From NCBI GenBank assembly GCA_033980235.1, contig CM067079.1, forward strand, positions 30,308,647 to 30,372,646: a stretch of 64,000 bases of DNA. Direction: 5' to 3'. A program made the translations under genes and the position numbers. Below are positions 50,801 through 61,300 of the stretch, piece by piece. The stretch is from Diadema setosum (taxonomy: Eukaryota; Echinodermata; Echinoidea; Diadematoida; Diadematidae). Position 1 is the first letter of the stretch. Each line of letters starts with the position of its first letter. The notes under the pieces are model-generated. The model had not been told where the DNA came from, made no database searches, and was given only the letters and a program-made list of their open reading frames with translations.

Positions 50801-53800
50801 CAATTGCTTACGATTTGTCAGCGTATTTGTCAGGGTATAATAATTCTCGCTATCGCCAATGACGTAAAAAGTACCCAGATGTGGCTTTTTCGTCAAGATT
50901 TAGTGCACTTCGTAGCAAGGGCACTTCCGGCACGGGCATAATTTGCACAGTGCTAGCGTGCGCATACGTGTACATGTACCTTACCTATAGCGCTGTGCCG
51001 ACCACGGATACTAGTACAGTATATAGGCGGCTGTACTGCCCGAGCCAGAGAGTGGCCAGGCCTGTCATACTTGTACACTGTAGTCACCGCATGCATTGTC
51101 CTAGGCCGGCGGCCGGCCTTGCATTAGCATGCACCATACACCACTGCACGCATAAGCTAACACATACCGGTACAGCGTACTGCTTGATCATGCGATCGAT
51201 GTGCACATTACAGATCAGTCATCTCTGTATACGCTGAAAATATGCTGGAAAATATTCACCCACCTGGATATCGTCATGGAATATGCCCATCTTTTTTTTT
51301 ATTCGTTCTCTGTCGAAATGTCGCGAACACAATCAGGAATGAACCGTGATCTCGAACTTATCCTGTCTCCGAAGCAACTTCTTCCAAGTAAGTACCTAGG
51401 CACTAGGCCTACTACCACTACTAGTACTAGTAAGTCGCGCGTGCACGTACTGCGCTGTGGAGTCACCCGCAAACTTCACCCACGCGGCCACGTCACGTCT
51501 CGCATGCCAGTAAGGGTCCTATTTCTGCAGATTTTTTTCATGGCAGCTTCGCAGCAAAAACCAATAGTCATATTAACAGCAATTTCTTAAGAATGGAGAA
51601 ATTTCAAATCATATTAAAGCTGTAATTCAAGTCGAGAAAACAGAAAGTACACGTAGAATACAGTCGGTTGTGTGTGTAAATAGCATTAGTCACGTATGAC
51701 GCGCATACGAACGGAAGTGACTTTGCTACCGGACTATCCCATAATGCACCGTAAATGATGCTTAAATCAACATCCGGGTACTTTTTACATCATTGGCGAT
51801 AGCGAGAATTGCATCTATATGACGCTTCTTACTGGTGTTTCTAAGCACACTCTAGAAAACACAATCGCATTAGGACAATACAAAACCAAAATAACAGTAG
51901 CAAAAGAAGAAGAAAGAGAAAAAAATTAAAACGATACATGTGATGAAGAGATACAATAATTAATAACTGACTGTGTGCGCCTCCAGAAAAAGAAAATACA
52001 AATGATTAAACAGATGAGTTTTAAGAAGAATTTTACCGGTAAATGATTCAATAGATGAGGCATTCTGAATATAAAGAGGGAGTTTATTCTAAAGGGTGGG
52101 GGCAAGCGTATAGGCCTCATCCCGACTGAACTGCCTTATTTTTGTGAAAAATAGTGCACCCTTATCACCAGCGAATATGATTTATAAATATATATATATA
52201 TAGTGTCTCAATCTGTAAAGTCTGGTCTCCTGTCCCTTCTATAGAGTGGACACAGGCAAAATTCTAATGAAACAAAATCCAGGCAATATTACACAGATGT
52301 GTTCCAGTACTGTGAGTAAGTACAAAAGACGTCTGAAGTATGAATGGCATTTTCAAAAAAAAGGGAAGAAAAGAAAAAAGGACTGCACCGGGGACGCCAT
52401 ACCACAAAAGAATCAAATATCAAAGGATTTTTTCTTTTTTTATATAATTTTTCCTTTCCATCATTGGAATTTTTTTCAGTGTTTTGGCCTGATGCTTTCT
52501 CACAAAGGCTTTTCTTCTATTGATAACAGATGAGAAAAATGCTTGTGCAATACTTGCCCTCTTCAACAAAGAAAATTATGTCATCGGAAAGATTGTCAGC
52601 ACAAAGCAGACATTATCAATTTATTACACTCACCTCCTAGTCGAGGATAAAGTAAGGTGGCGCGTAAAGGCAGCAGACCGCCTTTCCATGCAGCACAGAA
52701 ATGCATACCAGGTATATACAATTCTCGGCATCGCCAATACCTAGGTGCTGTGCGCAGAGCACCATTTCAGATGCATTATGGGATAGCTCAGGGGACAAAC
52801 TTGCCCTGATATTGGCTGCAAATGCACTCAGGTCACGTTCTGTCTTTATCCAGGGGTATTTTTTTGTTAAAGATTTCTTCGCTTTCCATCATGTGACCAG
52901 CACATCGAAGCCTTACAGTTGTGAACCATGACTCTAGTGACCGCAAATCAGTAAAATTTAGAAACTTTTAACTCTTTTTAAGCTGAATTAAAGCCAAGAA
53001 AAAAGGAGCAACAACGTAAAAGCAGACAGATAACTTCATTGAATCGTATGGGAACTGAGACGCACGTGAGACAACCTGAAGCGTCACTGGCACCGAGGAA
53101 TCCCACAGCGCATCTGTGACAGAGCTCTTCAGTGTGCACAGAAGTTTTCTGCGCATTGGCGTTACCGAGAATTATGATAACAGCGACAATACGTTCTGAG
53201 GAAAAAGCTGGAAGGAATACCTATTTTTTGTCACTGTTTCATTGATGAAATATTACCACTCAAAAACATATGTCTCTCTTGATTTGGTTGACTGGGTTAG
53301 AACCTACTGTGGTATTGGCTGTGCAGAAAAAAAGGACTGTTCCAACCATACAAACCATGTTGAAAACTCATACAAAGTAGATGTTGATGCAAGGTGCACT
53401 ACATACACACAGCACAGAATAACCCCCCCCAAAAAAAAAAACAAACAAACAAACAAAAGAACTGGAGTAAAGAGTCACTAAAAAACAGGGTAGGTTAGAA
53501 AAAAAAAATTAATAAATTGCTGTATTGGAGTTACGGGTCACTGAAAAATAGGGTAGGGAAGACTGATTCTATTCTTCTTTTAGATGAGCATGCCAAGTTA
53601 TAAGTAAACATGGGTTTCAGATATGCACAATAACCAGCAATGCGGGTGTGGATATCATCCAAACAGGTAGCACTGTATATGCTCACAAATAATAGAAAAG
53701 AAAATTAACCCATTAAGGAGGGACTGATTTTGCTACAACATGTACATGTATTTCCCATAGACATCTACCAGAGTATACTCGGGACTTGTCCTCAATGAGT

Positions 53801-56800
53801 TAAAGGTGCATGGTCCTGGTGTTTTAGTCAAATGCATACGCGGGCGCACGGCGCAAGTTTCTTATAAGAGACCTACGGTTATCCACTCCTCTTTAGCGCT
53901 TAGGCAGTGGCCCACTTCCCCGAGTCCGAAGAAGTCTGATTCACTGTAGTCAGTGGTCGGATCACAGTTCGGCCTATGATTCGGTTGAGGGGGATGACAG
54001 CTTTAGCAAACTTCTTTTGTGATGTCATAATAACAAGCACATAAGCACGCACCCTGGCATTACTACAGACTGCGCAATGCGCAGAGAAGACAACAAAGGC
54101 AACGTTACTTAATTGGCAACACCTACGCACTTCACTCTTGATGACAGCTCAACTTCGGTAATCTTCGTATCAATGCTAACGGTGATCGGCAGTATCATCA
54201 ACAGCACCCTCTACACTACCGGGACTATGCCCCTTTAAGGTTTGCCAAGAGTGCTCATGCACATGTATTTTACAGCAGGAAAATAGCGACAGTTCTGTAT
54301 GCAACACTTAACCCTAACCAGGCCGGGCTTTTTGGGGTGTTCTGTCGCCGAGAGGGGTTGATTCAACCCCCCCCCCCCACCCCCCCCCCCCCCCCCCCCG
54401 AGATCTCGGCCGTCGATCGGGCAATCGCCATGAAAATTGGCACATGCATTACCTGTGGCGTAATCTACCACATTATACAAAAAGAAATGGAAATTTTCAT
54501 TATATTAATTAATTATGCTAATATATGCATAAAATCATACATTTTGCTCTAAATCATAAAGTAAAGCTCCTAGAATCCTAATTTTTGGTGATAACATTCT
54601 TTGTAGCATTACTAACAATGTACTTGAATAAAAAATATGGTATCAAACTTATTTTCTTATGTATTTTATTGTTTTATTATTTTATTTTTTTCGCAAAATT
54701 TATGACAGAACCTTTTTCAAGCATAATTATGCTAAAATTAATTGATTTCAGCTTAATGAAAGTGAAAATAATCATATCTTTATGAATAAGGTGAGAAAAC
54801 TCCATTTGCATAGACTTTACACACAGATCACGTTTTTGAGCCATTTTCGGTCTGACAGGCATGTATAGAAGGTCGTGCAGCGTCGTAACAGTATGCACGA
54901 TTTTTGCGAAAATGGTGTCAAAAGAGGCACGAGACTTGAAAGTAAAAAGTCAGCGAATGGTGCAGTCAAAATATTTGGCGCGGCGGAATAGTCGCGAAAA
55001 ATGTCGAGGGGGGTTGATTCAACCCCCCCCCCCCCCCCCAGCCTTTTTAGGGTTAAAGGTCAGGGTCGGATCAAGGGGGAGCGCACTGGGTGCACCCCCC
55101 CTTTATTTTTTTCTTTTGATAAAACAAAAGAAATAAAAAGACTAAATATGGCGAAGGGATGCGTGCACCCCTCTTTAATTTTGCAAAGGCGCCCCCCTCT
55201 TTATGGAATTCCTGGATCCACCCCTGAAGGTAGTCTACGAACTGTACAAAGCATGTTTGATTGTAAAGGCAACATGATCACATGAGATATCAACAGCAAC
55301 AAAATCAAGAGATCCATGGGTCTTACGCTCACCTGTATTCAAAATTCACCTTCCACAAATTTTTGGAGAGTATTACCCAAGAAGAACGCAGGAAACCTGA
55401 GGAGCTTAGGGGGATCTCTAGGAGGGTATGGTGTCCATTTGTATTTTCTATCACCCTGGCAATAATACCTGCCAAGTTTGTGGAAAATTTGATCATGCAT
55501 TTCAAAAACTGACTTTCAATTTGATCCCAGCCCCGAAGGCACCAGCCCTGGATTCATGCATAAGCTTGAAAATGCATTCACTTAACTCATTCCATACTGA
55601 ATTCTGAAATCCCCATAGACTTGATACACAGGCCACCAGGTTCCCATATGGAACATGTTAAATATGTAATTATGTACTTTGTACCTGTATAAAATATTAG
55701 ACAACACTCTAAAACATTTTAAAATTTGGGGTGGAGTGGGTGGTACCCATTTGAGCAAATAAGGACTCTCTCACCCTAGGAAAGTTTGGTGAATATCCAT
55801 CATGGGGTTTTCAAGTTGAAGCTAGAAATGGCCCCAGCCCCCCACATTTCCATCTGTCTCAGGGTTTTTCCAAATAACAGACGATGAATGATTTTAATAA
55901 CTATATAAAAGCAAAAAAAAAAAAAAAAAACATAAAATAGGGTATGGGATAATTTTATGGTTGGATAGGTTGTGCCAACACAACTTTTTTTTATCTTTTT
56001 TTTTTTTTTTTGGGGGGGGGGGGGGGAATAAGGGTGTATGGATAATAAATAGAATGACTTTTAACAAGTCTTGAATATCTGTCATAAGTCTTGTCTTCTG
56101 ACCTGAGGATTAAACAGTGGTAGTGGCTGTAATATACAAAGAACAATGAGCATCTAGAAAGTTCAACTAATTCTACCTACAAATTTACATTGTCCTATTC
56201 TCATAGAATCTTCTCCTTTTTTCGTATGAGGTCTGCAAGCTACTTTTTTAGATTATACTACTATACAGCTGCTAGACTGCGTCACAAAGCTGCTGTGACC
56301 ATCCTACTAGGTCACGGCCTGGGTTGGTCAAGTCGATGAGAGGAGGGTCCAAAGGAGGTCCAAGCCTGGATGTGGTCCTCAGTCTGCTCTGGAGCACCAC
56401 ACATACAAGCTGCTGATGGACGAAGGCCCCATCGGTGCATGTCTGTGCCAAAACAGCCGACTCTAGTGCGAAGGCAATTTATGGTTACCCACTCTCTGCG
56501 AGGGAGATCAGCTCCTAATGGGGTGTTTGTGCTAGGATGGACTACGTAATTATGAGCTGTGCAGGATTACAGTGTAGCTGTCTCTACATGTATATATTGT
56601 CTTCCCCTCGATACATAGCTTTCTTAGGGTGCATTCGAGCGCTCTAAAGGGAACCAAAGCGAACTGAACTAAAGCATACCACACTGAACTATGCCAGATT
56701 TGAAGCGTTCAAGACTTCTGTTGAGAAAGCGTACCTCATGAGTTATTTTTAGAAGAGGTCACACATTTTGTAGCAAGAGGGTCATTCACCTGGCGCGCTT

Positions 56801-58203
56801 GAACTACTTACAGTTATCCCCAACAAGGAGAATAAACTCTTTGCATTATGACTCTGGCGCGGGTACGGTACAGTACAAATTGCTTTAGGAGAGCGCTCGA
56901 ATGCACCCTTACATCGTATTTATGGGCTCAAGTTATCTAACGTCCCTGTGGTGAGCCCTGGTAACTGCGCCAACAGCCAATTGGATTATATTGAGATATC
57001 ACTATGGGAAAAAAGAAAGGGCCTACTTGAAAACTTTATGCGCCAATCTAGCTACGGTTTCTTGTGGAGGATGCTAAGCGGCACTTCATATAACCAGTGG
57101 TCACCAGGCAAGATACAGCAAGAAAGTGAGCAGGCGCTTCCCTAAACCGGCCAATTTTGCATTCCCTATATGGTTATTGACCAATTTCCTAGTGGTAACG
57201 ACACAGCAAACTGCTCATCAGGCTTCACTGCAGTGGTTTTCCACTCCATGACCACTGCTTGAATTGGTCAGTACCTATGTGGCATATGGGGAGGGGCTTG
57301 ATTCTACATATAGTTTGGGCATCAAGCAGTTTTGGAGGCAAGTGAAAAGTGGGCAGTAGTCCCAGAATTCAAGACTCTGCGCCAAAAATTCAGTAGCAAC
57401 CACGCGATGTCCTAAAAACCAGTGGTGCCCATACGATATTGGCCGAACACACACCACCTTGTCAATTGGCTCAAACACAGACCAATCGGGCCACCAAAAG
57501 AAATATTTAGTGTCAAGCCTTGGCTAAACCATTGAGTTTTCGAGCAAACAAACAAAATGATGTGAAAAGCGTAGTTTACCTACTGAGACTAGCAGTGAGT
57601 TATGCCTAAGAAATTTAAGACTTACTGATCTTGTTTCACTATCTCAGCCATCTCACCAGGGGAAATATCCATACAAACTGTGCATTATACCCACCATGCC
57701 CCTATGAAGGCTTTCTAATTACAGGCAGTGTTCTTAGAGACACTGTTGACAGTCTGCTCTGTATGTTTATATTCTGCAGAATGGTCAATTAAAATAAATA
57801 GTGACAATAACTAGATCATAGAGCTAATTCCATGTTCTTAAAAAAGGGCAATTGACCTGTCAGCACTTGGTTATTAATGAGGAAGACTTCTGTTATTTAT
57901 GTGTTTTCACAGGTGAAGTAAATTACTGGAGAGGTACCATGTATAGAGGCCACCACATACACTGTAGAATCCATTAAAAAAAAAAAAAAAAAAAATTGCT
58001 TCTTGAATGTATTGTCTGATTCCCAATATCAAGTTTGCATTTGTTCACCCACATTGTTGTCTATAGACAATGTGGGTTGCCTGGGGTTTTGCCTATTTTA
58101 AGAGAAAACAGGCATGGATGATCCAAACTCATATTGGTCTACAAGCTGTTGAGATACTGTAAATGCAGCAGGTCACTTTGTGCCATACTTCTTGTTGGCC
58201 ACA

Positions 58204-58302
<99 letters not shown>

Positions 58303-61300
58303 ATCAGTTTCAAGTCAGTTTAAGATCTTCTACTCCTCCACTACACATCTTTCCATATATTTTTTGTTCCAATCAGTTTTTGGGGATGCCAAGCCATATT
58401 CTCCTCTTCCCCTAGTAACAAGAATTGTATTCACTTGGTGGAAACTGACTAATTTCAGAATCTGTCAAACCTGACTGATATCAGTAAATATAACTTACTT
58501 GATTTCAAACATCAAAATCCCTTTTTGTACCAGGTGTTCTAGCAAAGTTTCCACAATAAAAAACAGAGCTTTGTTTGAAAACACCTCTGGAAGCAAGAGG
58601 ATGTCCTGCTCTCCTGTTATAACCAACATTACTTTCTGTGGCTAAATGTTCCTTACACAGGTTCCTATAACTAGTCAGTACTTGGAAGCACTTATATCTC
58701 ACACACGTTTTTATTATTTTTATTTTTTTTTAATAAAAGTCATCCTTCATCCAACAGAGAAAGAATGAATCTGACCCAACAAATTACCATTTTCGGCAAG
58801 AAGTGAGAGGGGATCGCAATCCGGTTGGTCATCACTGTCCTTGGTGTGCGGTGTCTCATCTGTGTCATCCCTGGCTGAGGACACCTTGGCATCAGACAAG
58901 GAGGGAGGTGTGATGACTTGTGTTCTCCGTCTTTTGCTTCTTGGTAGGAACCTCATCTTCCATCTCCGCAGGGCTTGAAGACTGGACGGGTACCTGATAG
59001 GAGTAAAGAGTAGAGACTGTTGGTTGATGCTTCAGAAGCTGCACTGGGAGAATGAAAACAAGACTACCCCCAAATGCTAGTACACTAATATTTGAATCAT
59101 TGAGATCAAAGCTTTAAGAGTTCCTTCTGCCAAGTTTCTGATATCACTTAAACACAAAAAAACATTGCAGATAATATTACTCTACGACATGAAATTTTGT
59201 GTCTTAACACAGATGTTAAACATGTTGAACATATTTACCATTCTGCATTTATTGGAAGCAATAAGTTATGACAAGAGTGTTTTGTCAAAGTGGGTGGTGT
59301 TTGATTAAAAACTATAATGTCTATGTCTGCTTAGCTTCATATGGCCTCCTCCTCCTTCTCCTCCTTTTTTTGCCACCTTCTCCTCCTTGCTAGTTGTTGT
59401 TATGTTAATTTGTGTATACTTCTTGTTGACATTTCATCTGTACTCCAGTCTCAAAGTTGTTGTTTTTCACATTACCTCAGAGCTGACCTGTCCAGGATAT
59501 TGTCTCTGACCCCAATGCTGACCTCTGCCCCTTCCTCGAACCCTCTGACCTCGACCCCTCTGTCCTCGTCCCCTCTTCATTTTGCTGAACAGAATGAGAC
59601 ATTGTCATACACTTGAGGGGTTGAAATAATGACAGACATAGCATTTCCTAAGACAAATTTGAGAGAATTATAACCTCCCAAAATAGCTTGTATAATTCTG
59701 ACCTTAGAACATTTTGTGTATTCCTAACAATAAAAATCATCATCTGTTCTACATGTATCACATAGGTAAAACTGTAAGTCAGAGTGCTTTGAAAGTAACT
59801 TATACCTTCATTTTGAGTCTTCCACAGAGGATGAACTACACAGCATCACCAACAAGCTGACTCACTTTGCACAACTTTATGCGCCTTCAATATATTTTGT
59901 GCCTCATGCTTGCAGTACCTACCCAATTGCATACCCCAATTTTATCATTTACGGCTTTCGTCAGTTAGCATTTCTTTTAACCAAATCATTTTCCCATAGG
60001 AAAAGTTCTACAACAATGCTCTGTTAATGAGAGAACATGTATTACAACCTTCAATCATGCAATCGCATTTATCAAACCACTGACTGATATTTGACAAGTC
60101 CAACAAAATATTCTGCCATGTTACTCTGGTTTACTACTAACACACACAGCATTGTTGTTTACATCAGTATGAATGCTGTTCATGCTCTGGTCTGGCAAAT
60201 GAGATGCAGTCCATCCCAGATCCAACCCTGCTACCAAGTCATCCCACAATGCATCTGAAATAGGGCGAGTCAGGAAGGCGTTTGTGTACTGGTGGTACCC
60301 TGAATTCTAAGAATTTCCCCTCTCTGCACATGGCTATTCAGACCTTTGTTTTCTAGTGGCTTTGTCAACAAACATACATGCAGGAATCAGTCCAAGATGA
60401 AATTCTCCTTTGTGGCTCACCCAAACTCTTTTGTCTCCAGGACATCACCTCGTGTCCTCTTCTCTTCCTCTTGCTCTCGCTTTCTGGCGATATTGGCAGC
60501 TGTTGGAAAATTCCTGGAAAGGAAAAAAAAATCATTTAAATTAAACATGCAGTAACGTAAGGACATCTCATATGATTTATTTGTTTGCTTTTCATATTTT
60601 TCATACTTTTTCACATTTATTCATAATAATTCTCAGTAATGCTATTCACATTTTTCATCAAGAGCAGCAAGATGGCTCAGTAGGTACCGGTAGTGTATAC
60701 ATCTGCTTTGCAATCATTGGCTGGGGTTTGGGCGCTGGTTTGATTCCAAGAGAGTCTAACTGAGCAATGTTACGAGTGCATTATCAATTATCATGCTGCC
60801 CCCTGTCCTTAGCAGAGGCTAAAATCCCTGTCCCTCGGATAAAACATAAAAGGAGGTCCCGTGTACGAGAGAGTCACAACTCATGCACGTAAAGGATCCT
60901 GCTTCATTCATTCAACGCAAAGAGCAGGGTGTTTAACCCGGGAAAGTGGTCCATCCCATGTACTCACAACTGGACCTTTTGGAAAACCAGCTGAATATGA
61001 GCTATCCAGCCATCTTGTCAGATGGAAAATTAAAACAAAAAAAGAATCATATTTACAAGCTTTTTGGACATTGACAGTGAGATCAAAGACATCATAAGCT
61101 ATACTAATTCCTAAAATGAATGAAGACTATTAACCCTATTCTAACTGGGGGGGGGGGGGGGGGGGGGGGGGGTCAAATTGACCCCTCCCCCTCGACGTTT
61201 CGCGCCATGATTCCGCAACGTGCAAAGATTTTGCCGCGTCGTTTCATGACTTTTTTCATTCAAGTCTCCCGCATATTTTGAGACCAAATTTGTGACGTTC

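Larger units (their letters stand above)
35372..58787 (-). other. NUFIP1: NUFIP1 large intron, about 23.4 kb
   Basis: The longest intron, filled with the elements listed separately. Stretches with nothing recognisable: 35.8-36.3, 37.6-38.8, 40.4-41.4, 43.6-44.2, 44.8-45.5, 47.8-49.0, 49.7-50.8 and 57.0-58.0 kb. Poly-G/poly-C tracts occur at 36310, 50110, 50206 and 56012. A dispersed repeat-like block ends GGCGGAGGCATAA at about 49320-49665. Confidence 0.75.

Noticed and set aside
58134..58415. Poly-Cys/Val ORF
   Set aside because: Translation of the (GT)n microsatellite.
59341..59616. Plus-strand 91-residue Ser/Leu-rich ORF
   Set aside because: It is antisense to the RG-rich NUFIP1 exon, which has matching splice sites and homology on the minus strand.
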